Origin: Symmachiella macrocystis
Lineage (GTDB): Bacteria; Planctomycetota; Planctomycetia; Planctomycetales; Planctomycetaceae
Assembly: GCF_007860075.1 (NCBI RefSeq)
Contig: NZ_SJPP01000001.1
Location: 2,575,390 to 2,639,389 of the forward strand
DNA: 64,000 nt
Direction: 5' to 3'
Shown here: in pieces, positions 27,316-37,715 of the stretch
Position numbering within the stretch: position 1 is the first letter of the stretch
Layout: every line of letters starts with the position of its first letter
Program-made: the position numbers and the translations under genes
Notes under the pieces: generated by a model
Seen by the model: the letters and a program-made list of their open reading frames with translations, nothing else
What the model was told of the DNA's origin: nothing
Database searches by the model: none

Positions 27316-27690
27316 CTAAATCCGTAATGGCGCGCTACAGCCATTGGAAAGCTGATGGCTATTAATTCCCGGGCGTCGTCCGGCATGTGATGCCGCCAAG
27401 CAGAGCCGTTTTGAGGTCTGTAGCGAACGCCTGACGGCATTACAGTGGCGGTTGTCCGCGCGGCGACGTGTTGCCGAATAAGCGAGCAATTCTTCAGCAG
27501 TCGCTTCCCCATCGTTTTGATAGGGGCATTCCCCTTCAGTCGTTTCCGCATTTGTTGCCGAAAATAGCTGAAAAAACGGAACGGTGAATAGCTGCGAAAA
27601 GGGTAAAAATGCGAATACACCAATACAGACCCAGACGGTCAGAAACCGCGGCAATGGTAGCCGTGTCGTGTTTCCCGCACTGCCGGACAT
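27316..27690 (-). CDS. Small one-helix protein of unknown function
   Basis: A 124-residue frame lying 300 bases upstream of the SulP-carbonic anhydrase gene on the same strand. A GAGGA site about ten bases before the ATG at 27690 supports that start over an in-frame ATG at 27711. Residues about 16-40 are one strongly hydrophobic segment (FLTVWVCIGVFAFLPF), followed by a soluble part with ECPYQNDGEATAEEL, several Arg and Cys residues, and a conserved-looking C-terminal NSHQLSNGCSAPL. I have the impression of similar short proteins in other planctomycetes but cannot verify this. No domain or function is assigned. Confidence 0.5.
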   Translation of the reverse strand: MSGSAGNTTRLPLPRFLTVWVCIGVFAFLPFSQLFTVPFFQLFSATNAETTEGECPYQNDGEATAEELLAYSATRRRADNRHCNAVRRSLQTSKRLCLAASHAGRRPGINSHQLSNGCSAPLRI

Positions 27691-28428
27691 TGAGAGCTGT
27701 TCCTCGCGCATCTAAAAATCGCCACCGTTTCCCATTAGAAAAAGGGAATCGGCTCCGTTAGCGAATATAGAGGAATTCGGGGAAGCTGTCAAAACAAAAC
27801 CCTGTGGGAAAGATCGCCCAGGTCTATGTGCACTAAGTCGTTACGCCGGTTTGAACGAACAAGGCTCGTAGCACCGAAAACGCCTTATTGACACACTGAT
27901 TCATTGATGAAAACGTATGTGTTGTCGCGCTCGCGTATCAATCGCACAGTGGCATACGGATCTTTATGTAGCCGTTCGAACGAATGGTACCACAGACCGT
28001 GAAGGCAGTTCTGAACAATTACAGAGAATAGCCGGTTAATGGTTAGCCTCTTTGCCAGCGTTGGACTGTGAACACTGCCGACCTGGGGTGCGGTCATTTC
28101 GTTCGCAACGCCAAGCTGATTAATTTGGCCTTCGGCGTACTGTCATCCTTTCTGTTGGTTTCTATGGGTTAGGGTGACAAGGCAGCTTCTCTGAAGGTCG
28201 TCCAGGGTAAATGACGAAGCCGCGCCACCTTGGAAGAGAGGGGGTGATTTCGAATTAACCCTGCATGAGTATTTCAATCGTCGAACTGACGATTTCACGA
28301 AAAACTCAGCACCGTTTGTCGCGTGAGTGTCCTAAGTTTGTTACAACGTCTTTCACCTTCACCGTCCAATTGGGGTGATCTCAAACTGCGAAACGACTGG
28401 ATACTTTTTGGCTCGAAAAGGCGATGCA
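27691..28428. other. Gene-free divergent intergenic region
   Basis: About 740 bases between the leftward small protein and the rightward efflux adaptor. Short frames here lack ribosome sites. It should hold the efflux operon promoter; a TTGACA occurs at about 27889, but no convincing -10 box follows at the right distance. Confidence 0.45.
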
Positions 28429-29694
28429 ATGAGACTACTGGGGACTGGTCGTCAAATATGCTTGCACGTGCCCCTGTCTCTTTTTCTTGCGCTGGGCGGA
28501 TGTGAGCCAGCGCAGACGGAGGTCAAGCCTGCGGCGCCGCCGGTGGTCCGAGTGAGCTCACCGCTCCAGCGGCAAGTGACCGACTACGAGATATTCACTG
28601 CGCGCACGGCTGCCGTGCAGTCGGTCGACATCAATCCCCGCGTTTCCGGCTATCTGACGAAGATCAATTTCAAGGATGGCGATGTCGTCAAAAAGGGAGA
28701 CGTTCTCTTTGAGATCGACGATCGGACGTATGCGGCACAGCTCGCACAAGCTAAAGCCAGCGTGGAGTTTTCAAAGGCCAGCCTAATTGAAAGTCAGGCG
28801 GAATACGACATTGGTCTGACCGTCCAAAAGAAAAATAAAGGGGCGATCAGCGAACAGGAACTGACCCGCCGACTCGGTGCTCGCGATGAATCACAAGCGT
28901 CGGTCGACAAATCCAAAGCCGATCTTGCCTTGGCACAACTCTATTATGATTGGTGCAAGGTCACCTCTCCGATAGACGGGCGGTTGGGGCGGCACATGGT
29001 TGACGTTGGAAATCTGGTCACGGAAAACGTCACCACATTGGTCAACGTGGTTTCGATCAAGCCGATTTGGGCCTATTTTAACGTCGATCAAAACACTACC
29101 GAACGCTACGAGCAGTTGGTCACCGACGGCAAGCTAAAATCAGCCCGCTCCGGGGAAATTCCCGTACTAATGGCCATCGGGCCAGATACCGAATTTTCAC
29201 TCGATGGCTTCGTCGATTTTATCGGTAATCAACTCGATGCCAGTACCGGATCGATTCAGTTGCGCGCCGTCTTTAAGAATGAGGATGCGCGACTCGTTTC
29301 CGGATTGTTCACACGGATTCGCATTCCCACGTCACCGCCTCATGAGGCGCTGCTTGTGACGGATGCGGCCATCGGCACGAACCAGGGTCAACGATACGTG
29401 CTCATTGTGAATGATAAGCAGGAAGTGGAATACCGCGTTGTCGATGTCGGGCAAATGCACAACGGATTGCGGGCGATCAAACCTTATAGGACCGTCTCCG
29501 ATACCGGTCCCGATGGTCAGGTTGTCCAGAAGCAAGTGGAAGTTCTCAAACCCACGGATCGAGTCATTGTCGAAGGCTTGCTCCGCGCCAAGCCAGGTAT
29601 CAAAGTGGATCCGAAAACTGTCGATATGCTGACCCTCTTACGCGCTCCACAAGCGGTTCCCAAAGCGGCGAAGGCGCAGCCGAGCGACAAATAA
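28429..29694 (+). CDS. RND efflux periplasmic adaptor lipoprotein (membrane fusion protein)
   Basis: The 421-residue protein is an AcrA/MexA-like adaptor. A lipoprotein signal with lipobox LALGGC places it on the inner membrane. It has the N-terminal biotinyl-lipoyl half (VSGYLTKINFKDGDVVKKG), a helical hairpin (about 90-160), the second lipoyl half (CKVTSPIDGRLGRHMVDVGN), and beta-barrel and membrane-proximal domains (GLFTRIRIP; RYVLIVNDKQEVEYRVVDVG). It bridges the inner-membrane pump and the outer-membrane channel. The in-frame extension to 28375 is less likely than the ATG at 28429 because the signal sequence begins there. The pump gene follows 165 bases downstream on the same strand. Confidence 0.94.
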   Translation: MRLLGTGRQICLHVPLSLFLALGGCEPAQTEVKPAAPPVVRVSSPLQRQVTDYEIFTARTAAVQSVDINPRVSGYLTKINFKDGDVVKKGDVLFEIDDRTYAAQLAQAKASVEFSKASLIESQAEYDIGLTVQKKNKGAISEQELTRRLGARDESQASVDKSKADLALAQLYYDWCKVTSPIDGRLGRHMVDVGNLVTENVTTLVNVVSIKPIWAYFNVDQNTTERYEQLVTDGKLKSARSGEIPVLMAIGPDTEFSLDGFVDFIGNQLDASTGSIQLRAVFKNEDARLVSGLFTRIRIPTSPPHEALLVTDAAIGTNQGQRYVLIVNDKQEVEYRVVDVGQMHNGLRAIKPYRTVSDTGPDGQVVQKQVEVLKPTDRVIVEGLLRAKPGIKVDPKTVDMLTLLRAPQAVPKAAKAQPSDK

Positions 29695-29858
29695 CGGCCG
29701 ATAGCAATTGGATGCAAGTTGAGTGATAGCGGGTTTTGGCGGCGTTGGTGCCCGCGTACAACCAACGGGACCGCCCACACAGAACCACGCAAACGTGCCG
29801 CCGGCACTCGAATTTCCACAAACTTCGTCCCTGCCGCTTTGCCGGGGTTTTATTAAAT

Positions 29859-32800
29859 ATGTCCCGTTTTTTTATTGACCGTCCCAACTTCGCCTGGGTG
29901 CTCTCGATTATCATCGTGATTGCCGGTGGAGTCTGCTATCAGACATTGCCCACGGCGCAATACCCGCCGATTGTCCCTCCCACCATTCAGGTGATTGCGG
30001 TTTATCCCGGCGGAAATGCGCAGACCGTCGCCGATTCGGTCGCCGAACCGATCGAAGCGCAGGTGAACGGTGTGGAAGGCATGATCTATATGTCCTCCAC
30101 CTCCACCAATAACGGACAGTACAACCTGATTGTCAGCTTCGAGGTCGGAACCGACGTCAATACGGCGCTGATGCTCGTGCAAACGCGCGTTCAGTTGGCG
30201 CTGGCGCAATTGCCGGTCAGCGTGCAAGAGCAGGGGGTGAGCGTCAAGTTGAAATCGGCCAATATGTTGTTGGCGATCAATTTGATTTCTCCGGACAACC
30301 GCTACGATTCGCTATACCTTAGCAACTACGCCCAGATCAATGTCTTTGACCCGATCTCCCGTGTGCCGGGCGTCGGTATGGCGAAGTTTTTGGGGGAACG
30401 CTCCTATAGCATGCGGGCCTGGCTCGAACCGCAAAAACTCGCCGCACTCGATATGACCGCCGGCGATGTGGTCGATGCGATCCGCCAACAAAACGTCGAT
30501 GTCGCCGCGGGAAATGTCGGTCAGGAGCCGGTTCCGCCCGGGCAGGAATTTCAATTGGTTCTCAACACCGTGGGCCGTTTGAGCACCGTGGAGCAGTTTG
30601 AAAAAATCGTCGTCAAAGTCGGCACCGGCGGTAAGTTGGTCTACTTGAGCGATGTCGCCCGCGTGGAATTGGGTTCACAAAATTCGGACCTCAGTTGCAC
30701 GCTGACCGTCCGGAAAGATGAAAAACTGGTGCAGTATCCGTCGGTCGCCTTGGGTGTCTACACCACTCCCACAGCCAACGCGCTGGCCACCGGTGATGCC
30801 GTCAAAGCCAAGATGGAGGAATTGAAAGCGCAATTCCCGCAAGGCGTCGATTACGTCATTGCTTATGACACGACCCCCTTTATTCGTGATTCGGTCGATG
30901 ATGTGATCAACACGATATATATCGCTGCCGGGTTGGTGATCGTGGTGATCCTGGTCTTCCTACAAGATTGGCGGGCCATGTTGCTGCCGATGATCGATAT
31001 CGTTGTCGCGCTGATCGGCACCTTCATGGTCATGAAAATGCTGGGCTTCTCTTTAAACAATCTCTCGCTGTTCGGACTGGTGCTGGCCGTGGGGATTGTG
31101 GTGGACGACTCGATTGTTGTCGTCGAAAATATCGAACGGTGGATGGGAGAAGGCCTGCCGGCGCGGGAAGCGACGCTGAAGGCGATGGCAGAAATCACCG
31201 GCCCGGTGTTCGGCATCAGTTTGGTCTTGGCCTCGGTTTTCATCCCGACCGCCTTTGTCCCCGGACTCGTCGGCGAGTTTTATCGCCAATTCGCATTAAC
31301 GATCGCTACTGCTGCGCTCTTCTCTGCGACCAATGCGCTCACCATGGCGCCGGCCCGTGCTGTCGCTTGGATCAAACCGCATGGCGGGGAAAACGCAGTT
31401 GAACGGGAAGCCTTGCCGCGTGCCGGGATTGCTGTCTTATTCGGCGTGTTGAGCTACTATCTCCTGCAAAGTTGGGCTGCTGATTTCGTGCCGCCGACCG
31501 ACGACGAATTCACCCGCTGGGCGGTGCGTGCCGCGCTGTTTTTGCCCGGAGCAGTAGTCGGCTGGTTGATCGGCCCGTTGTTGAACCGCATTTTGTCGCT
31601 CATTTTTGGGGCGTTTAATAAAGTCTTTGACCTGTTCACAAATGGCTACACGCGGATCGTCGGGCTGTCGTTGCGGCTGTGCATTATCGTGCTCATCATC
31701 TATGCGGGGTTATTGGGGCTGACCGGTTATGGGCTCAAGACCGCGCCGAAAGGCTTTATCCCGGCGCAGGATCAGGGATACGTGCTGGTGAATGTCGTGC
31801 TGCCCGATTCCGCTTCGGTGCAGCGGACAGAAGCGACGATGAAAAAGCTGGAGGAAATTGCGCTGGACACGCCCGGCGTCGAATCGGCGATGTCAGTCTC
31901 CGGATTTTCTGTCGTCCTAGCGTGCGATGCCTCGAACTGGGGCACCATATTCGTGATTCTCGACGAGTTCAAAGATCGCACCACGCCCGACACGCAAGCG
32001 GTGGGAATCATCAAGGCCTTGAACGCGCGGTATCACAAAGAGGTCATCAATTGTGAGGCCAGGGTTCTCGGCGCTCCGCCGGTCCCGGGATTGGGCGGAG
32101 CAGGGGGGCTGCAGATTCAAATTGAAGACCGGACGGGACAGGGTTTGCAGGAGCTGCAAGATGTCACCGAATCGATCGTCTCGCAAGCCCATGCGCAGCC
32201 CGAAATCGGCATGATGCTCTCGACGTTCAAAGCCGACTCCCCGCAATTGGCCGTCGACATCGACCGCGAAGCAGTCATGCAAATGGGCGTGAAGCTGCAA
32301 GATGTGAATGAGACGCTCAGTGCGAACATGGGCTCGATGTACGTCAACCAATTCAATCGTTTCGGCCGCATTTGGCAGGTGAATGTCGAAGCCGAAGGAA
32401 AGTTTCGCACGAATCCCGAGAACCTCAAACTTCTACAGGTCCGCAATTCGCAAGATGAAATGGTTCCGTTGGGCGCATTGATCAACGTCCACTATGTGAA
32501 TGGGCCGACGTTTGTGATGCGCTATAACGACGTCAATTCATCGTCCTTGATTTTCGGACCCGGACCCGGTGAGAGCGCCGGCCAAGCGATGGCCAAGATG
32601 GAGCAAATTTGTGCGCCCGACAATTTGCCCGGGGGCTTCGGCTATGCATGGACAGGAATCGCCTATCAAGCCGTGACGGCTTCCAGTACCGGTAGCCTGA
32701 TTTTTGCGCTCTCGCTGGTGTTGGTGTATTTGGTACTGGTGGCGCTTTATGAAAGTTGGTCGTTGCCGGTGGGAATCGTGCTTGTTGTGCCGATGTGCTT

Positions 32801-33260
32801 GCTCAGTTCGGTGGCCGGACTGGTGTGGATTGCGCACAAACCGGTCGACATTTTTGCTCAGATCGGTTTCATCGTCTTGATTGCAATGGCCGCCAAGAAT
32901 GCGATTCTGATTGTGGAATACGCCGTCGATCAGCGTGCCGAAGGTCTCAGTCGCCGTGAAGCGACGTTGCTAGCCTGCAAATTGCGGCTGCGGCCGATTC
33001 TGATGACGTCGTTCGCCTTCGTCTTCGGTGTGCTGCCTTTGATGATTGCGACGGGGGCCGGATGGGAAATGCGGCGCTCTTTGGGGACGGCGGTATTCAG
33101 CGGCATGATTGGCGTGACATTCTTCGGCGTCTTTTTAACACCGGTGTTTTATTACGTCATCAGTTGGTGTGCCGAACGAAAAGCCCCGCCGCCAACGAAA
33201 TCCGCCGATAACGGTGCTCAACCGGACAGTCCGCCTCCCGCGTCGGATTCAGTCACTTAA
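29859..33260 (+). CDS. RND-family multidrug efflux pump (HAE1/AcrB type)
   Basis: The 1133-residue inner-membrane transporter begins with the typical MSRFFIDRPNFAWVL. It holds the proton-relay aspartates in VGIVVDDSIVVVENIE (about 415-416) and the relay lysine in AMAAKNAILIVEYA (about 1011), as in AcrB. It exports drugs or other hydrophobic compounds using the proton gradient. Compared with AcrB (about 1050) it is longer: residues about 507-600 form an insert between the two halves, with two extra hydrophobic segments. It follows the adaptor gene, and its last eight bases overlap the end of the convergent Cys-rich gene. The outer-membrane factor is encoded on the opposite strand immediately beyond. 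The substrate is unknown. Confidence 0.95.
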   Translation: MSRFFIDRPNFAWVLSIIIVIAGGVCYQTLPTAQYPPIVPPTIQVIAVYPGGNAQTVADSVAEPIEAQVNGVEGMIYMSSTSTNNGQYNLIVSFEVGTDVNTALMLVQTRVQLALAQLPVSVQEQGVSVKLKSANMLLAINLISPDNRYDSLYLSNYAQINVFDPISRVPGVGMAKFLGERSYSMRAWLEPQKLAALDMTAGDVVDAIRQQNVDVAAGNVGQEPVPPGQEFQLVLNTVGRLSTVEQFEKIVVKVGTGGKLVYLSDVARVELGSQNSDLSCTLTVRKDEKLVQYPSVALGVYTTPTANALATGDAVKAKMEELKAQFPQGVDYVIAYDTTPFIRDSVDDVINTIYIAAGLVIVVILVFLQDWRAMLLPMIDIVVALIGTFMVMKMLGFSLNNLSLFGLVLAVGIVVDDSIVVVENIERWMGEGLPAREATLKAMAEITGPVFGISLVLASVFIPTAFVPGLVGEFYRQFALTIATAALFSATNALTMAPARAVAWIKPHGGENAVEREALPRAGIAVLFGVLSYYLLQSWAADFVPPTDDEFTRWAVRAALFLPGAVVGWLIGPLLNRILSLIFGAFNKVFDLFTNGYTRIVGLSLRLCIIVLIIYAGLLGLTGYGLKTAPKGFIPAQDQGYVLVNVVLPDSASVQRTEATMKKLEEIALDTPGVESAMSVSGFSVVLACDASNWGTIFVILDEFKDRTTPDTQAVGIIKALNARYHKEVINCEARVLGAPPVPGLGGAGGLQIQIEDRTGQGLQELQDVTESIVSQAHAQPEIGMMLSTFKADSPQLAVDIDREAVMQMGVKLQDVNETLSANMGSMYVNQFNRFGRIWQVNVEAEGKFRTNPENLKLLQVRNSQDEMVPLGALINVHYVNGPTFVMRYNDVNSSSLIFGPGPGESAGQAMAKMEQICAPDNLPGGFGYAWTGIAYQAVTASSTGSLIFALSLVLVYLVLVALYESWSLPVGIVLVVPMCLLSSVAGLVWIAHKPVDIFAQIGFIVLIAMAAKNAILIVEYAVDQRAEGLSRREATLLACKLRLRPILMTSFAFVFGVLPLMIATGAGWEMRRSLGTAVFSGMIGVTFFGVFLTPVFYYVISWCAERKAPPPTKSADNGAQPDSPPPASDSVT

Positions 33261-33648
33261 GCGAGTTCGCATCGCAACCCGGCACGATGCCGTGACCGCC
33301 ATAACAACGCTCCCCCGGGCCGCATTGATACCACGGCAAGCACAAGGGACGTATGAATCGCGGGCAAGGTTTGGGGCAATAGTCATCCACGCAGCCCGGT
33401 CTAGTGCAGGAAATGCAGGGTAGCGGCTTGCCACAATAGTCGTCGACACAACCGCTGCAATTCGGCGAAGTGCAGGGGAGCGGCTTGGAGCAATAGTCGT
33501 CGCAACAGCCGCTCATGGCGCCCTGGCAAGGTTGGCAGGTTGGTCGGCGCCCGATGTCGAAGTGAAACCAGTGACCGGCGTCAGCGCACGCCGTGGTGAT
33601 CAGCATCAAGCTGAATGTAATCGATGTTATCCGTATCCAACGTGCCAT
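33253..33648 (-). CDS. Secreted Cys-rich DDYC-repeat protein
   Basis: A 131-residue protein with an excellent ribosome site (AAGGAG seven bases before the ATG). Residues 1-24 are a signal peptide (ITFSLMLITTACADA). The mature part is dominated by three to four imperfect repeats: CCDDYCSKPLPC, CVDDYCGKPLPC and CVDDYCPKPCPR, with spacers of Ser, Pro and Cys. About 20 of roughly 107 mature residues are Cys, which suggests disulfide cross-linking or metal binding outside the cytoplasm. It is the next gene after the outer-membrane factor (27-base gap), so the two are probably cotranscribed, and its end overlaps the pump gene by eight bases. I know of no assigned function. Confidence 0.8.
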   Translation of the reverse strand: MARWIRITSITFSLMLITTACADAGHWFHFDIGRRPTCQPCQGAMSGCCDDYCSKPLPCTSPNCSGCVDDYCGKPLPCISCTRPGCVDDYCPKPCPRFIRPLCLPWYQCGPGERCYGGHGIVPGCDANSLK

Positions 33649-33675
33649 TGGACGACTCCTTGGCAGACCGGGGGG

Positions 33676-35358
33676 TTATTCACTTTGTGGAATCACAGCC
33701 AGGCCGGGTTCTTCAAGTGATGGGGGATCGTCCCGTGTTAAGTCATCCTCCACAGGCGCCGGTGTAGGAGGAACTGCCGGGACAGGGGTTTCAATCGGCA
33801 TCACAAACTCAGCTTCCGATTGCAATCGAATCTGCCATCCCCCACCCAGTGATCGATAAACCTGGATCAGGCCTTGAGCGATTGCGCCTTGCGCATCAGC
33901 CAACGATTGTTGCCGAGTGACCAGCCGCTCTTGAATCACGACGACACGGTTATAATCCGTCAAGCCGCCCTTGTACTGTGCGAATGCTTCATGAAATGCA
34001 GCGGTTTCGGCCGAGACTGCCCGCGCGGCATCTTCGGCCTGATTCTTCGAGCGGAGGAACGAAACGAGACCATTCTCGACTTCGGCACCAGCGTTGAGAA
34101 CCGTATTTTGGTAGTTGGCGATCAATTCCTGGAAGCGGGCATCTTGGACGCGGACATTGTTTGCGATGCGACCATAGTTGAGAATGGCCCATTGGAACGA
34201 TGGTCCGATCGAGCCTAAAAACGCCTCGCGGTCCAAGGCATCCCCCACATGTTCCGCGGACCAACCCAGTGTGCCGTTGAGGCTGATTTGCGGATAGAAG
34301 TCGGTTTCGGCAATGCCGATCTCTTCGGACTGTGCCGCTGTCAATCGCTCGGCACGGCGGACGTCCGGGCGACGATGGATCAAGTCGGCCGGTATCCCCA
34401 CCACGACTTGTTCGGGCGCGGTCGGAATCGGACCTTCGCCCAGCAACTGACTGAGATCGGTCGGCGGCATGCCCATCAGTATGCACAATTGGTTGGTCGC
34501 TTGCCGCAGGTCGATCTGCAACTGTTCGATCAACGCTTCGGTGCTCGAGACGTCGCTTTGCCCCTGGTAGACGTCGACTTCGGTCGTCTCGCCCCCTTCG
34601 TATTTAGCGGTGGCGATTTCCAAACTCTGTTTTTGTAATTTCAACGATTGCTCAGCCAGGGCGATCTGTTCTTGGATCGTGCGAATCTGCACGTAGCTGG
34701 TTGCCACATCGCCGACCAAGGTCACAATTGCCGCATCGTAGTGTTCGACGGAGGCATCGAGCACACTTTCGGAGGCTTCGATGGCCCGTCGAAAACGGCC
34801 CCAGAAATCAAGTTCCCAAGCCAACCCGAAACCGTAATTCCATTGGCTGAACCAACGCTCGGGTGTCGCAAAGCGGTTGGCGACGCCCAGGCTGACCCCC
34901 TCGCGTTGATAGCTACCCTCCATCACCTGTGTTTGCGGGAAGAACTCCCCGATCGCTATTCCCAGACGTGCCCGTGAGCGAAGCACCCGAAAACCCGCTT
35001 CGCGCACGGTCAAGTTTTGCTCATAAGCTGTGTGGATCAGACCATTGAGGACCGGATCGTTGAACACCGTCCACCAGGCGCTGTCGTCCGTGGCGTTGCT
35101 GCTAACGCGCTCATCATGCGCGTCGATCCAATGCGTGGCAACCGGTGCCGGCGGCCGCTTGTAGTCCGGTCCCACCTCAAAACCGTTGCGAATGTATTCC
35201 CCTAATGGGGTACAACCACAGCACAAGCACAGCAACGCCAATCGCAAGGTCCGGCCAACGTGGACACTCTTGCTCGATTTCTGAATCTGGCCAGCAGTCT
35301 GCGGGAGGTCCGAGCGATGATTCCGCGGCATCTGTTTCGGCTTGTGCTGCGTGCTCAT
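33676..35358 (-). CDS. RND efflux outer-membrane factor lipoprotein (NodT/TolC-like)
   Basis: The 560-residue protein is an outer-membrane channel of the NodT/OprM type. An unusually long N-terminal lead (about 35 residues) precedes a lipoprotein signal ending in LCLCCGC. The channel core has paired repeats with VGPDYKRPPAPV, the ALAEQSLKLQKQSLEIATAKYEGG-type helix and the characteristic RRPDVRRAERLTAAQSEEIG. The C-terminal 40 residues are Pro- and Glu-rich. It completes the tripartite pump with the adaptor and RND genes but lies on the opposite strand, convergent with them. The start at the ATG (35358) is preferred over an in-frame GTG at 35370. The Cys-rich gene follows 27 bases downstream. 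Confidence 0.92.
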   Translation of the reverse strand: MSTQHKPKQMPRNHRSDLPQTAGQIQKSSKSVHVGRTLRLALLCLCCGCTPLGEYIRNGFEVGPDYKRPPAPVATHWIDAHDERVSSNATDDSAWWTVFNDPVLNGLIHTAYEQNLTVREAGFRVLRSRARLGIAIGEFFPQTQVMEGSYQREGVSLGVANRFATPERWFSQWNYGFGLAWELDFWGRFRRAIEASESVLDASVEHYDAAIVTLVGDVATSYVQIRTIQEQIALAEQSLKLQKQSLEIATAKYEGGETTEVDVYQGQSDVSSTEALIEQLQIDLRQATNQLCILMGMPPTDLSQLLGEGPIPTAPEQVVVGIPADLIHRRPDVRRAERLTAAQSEEIGIAETDFYPQISLNGTLGWSAEHVGDALDREAFLGSIGPSFQWAILNYGRIANNVRVQDARFQELIANYQNTVLNAGAEVENGLVSFLRSKNQAEDAARAVSAETAAFHEAFAQYKGGLTDYNRVVVIQERLVTRQQSLADAQGAIAQGLIQVYRSLGGGWQIRLQSEAEFVMPIETPVPAVPPTPAPVEDDLTRDDPPSLEEPGLAVIPQSE

Positions 35359-35763
35359 GTCACCCGCCACCCTGATTTATTCGTTGGCAACTCTGCAATC
35401 TCGAATCACCATGACCAGCGCGGTGCGTTCAATCTGCACGTATGAGCAGCTGCCAACCGTTGTTCAAGCAAAAGCGCAATGACCCCGGCAACTACCGCCG
35501 TCGGTCTTTCCGTACTATCGGCAGAAGCGTTAAGGTTTATCCAGGCAAAATAACCCGGACGACACGCACGTCGAACGGTTTAGATTTTGGGATAAGAGCA
35601 CCGGTCAATTCGTCATGCCGTCATCGTTAGCCGCATGACAAAGCCCCAGCCATTCCACAAGTAACATCAAGGAAAGCGGGCGCGCCATCGACGCGCCCAG
35701 AAACTTCCCCCAGCGACCTTCACAGGAGTTGGTCGACAGCGCAAAGCATGCCCGACCAACAAA
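35359..35763. other. Intergenic stretch with a hairpin downstream of tRNA-Arg
   Basis: No gene seen. A perfect seven-base stem GGGCGCG/CGCGCCC (35678-35684 and 35692-35698) lies 66 bases past the 3' end of the minus-strand tRNA-Arg and could terminate it, though no long T run follows. Confidence 0.4.
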
Positions 35764-35837
35764 TACACCCGGCGGGACTCGAACCCACGGCCTACGGTTT
35801 AGGAAACCGTCGCTCTATCCAGCTGAGCTACGGGTGC
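35764..35837 (-). tRNA. tRNA-Arg (anticodon CCU)
   Basis: On the minus strand the 74 bases fold into a full cloverleaf: acceptor GCACCCG/CGGGTGT (G1-U72 wobble), D stem GCTC/GAGC, anticodon stem ACGGT/ACCGT with loop TTCCTAA giving anticodon CCT, and T stem GTGGG/CCCGC. The discriminator is A. The 3' CCA is not encoded and must be added. It reads AGG codons. Confidence 0.95.
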
Positions 35838-36215
35838 GGAAGTTGGCGTCGTTATAGGGGGGGACGCCGGTAATTGGCTGACTTTTGCGTGAGCAGCTCG
35901 GCCAGCAGGCAAAATTTTATCAATCCATGGCCAGCCAAACCAGCCAGCCGTGGCGGGAACTGTCCAGCCGGTTCTCTGAACAGGACACATGGCGGCTATT
36001 CTGAGTTTGTGATATCGAGAAAGCTCTGGATTTCCTCAAATGCCTTGCCTGTTGATTTACCCAGAAGTCGAGCGGTCCGGTGTTTGCGATCGATCGGCAA
36101 TCTGGCAGTGGATGATTCGGTTTGCTAAATTGGAATCATCTTCTACGATCACATGAACGAGCGGCGTTACGAGCCCGCTCTCCCCCCCTTGTGACGAACT
36201 CTCGAAAGTAATTCA
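35838..36215. other. Gene-free stretch before trpB
   Basis: About 380 bases between the leftward tRNA and trpB. No gene is supported; it presumably contains the tRNA promoter on the minus strand and the trpB promoter. Confidence 0.4.
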
Positions 36216-37430
<1,215 letters not shown>

Positions 37431-37465
37431 GGTGCGTCGCAAACGCTATGACGAAAAAGTTTTGC

Positions 37466-37490
37466 CACAGAGTTCACAGAGCACACAGAG
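37466..37490. repeat. Triple CACAGAG heptamer, nine-base period
   Basis: The heptamer CACAGAG occurs at 37466-37472, 37475-37481 and 37484-37490, exactly nine bases apart, in the trpB-dapL gap. This resembles an interspersed intergenic motif seen in many environmental bacteria; function unknown. Confidence 0.6.
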
Positions 37491-37640
37491 AAAGAGACAG
37501 ATTCGCACCCGTTCGCCTCAGCGGTGAGTTTTCTAGCTTAGTTTAAATCGCAGCGTACCTTGCACTGTTTTATGTGAGACGTGCGGTCTCTTCAAAAAAC
37601 GCATAGTAAGGTTATCGTCATTCGACCATGTGTGGCTCGG

Positions 37641-37659
37641 CGGGAGCCTCGCCCTCCCG
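37641..37659. repeat. REP-like palindrome ahead of dapL
   Basis: Stem CGGGAG (37641-37646) and CTCCCG (37654-37659) around loop CCTCGCC, flanked by TGGCTCGG and GTTGGG. It is of the GC-rich palindrome type scattered between planctomycete genes. It ends 56 bases before the dapL start. Confidence 0.5.
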
Positions 37660-37715
37660 GTTGGGTTTTTATTTGTAATTGTCATTCTTCGTCTATCTTT
37701 GAAACATCAGATTCC

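Noticed and set aside
27885..28097. 70-codon minus-strand frame
   Set aside because: No ribosome site, no hydrophobic or domain pattern; left as part of the gene-free region.
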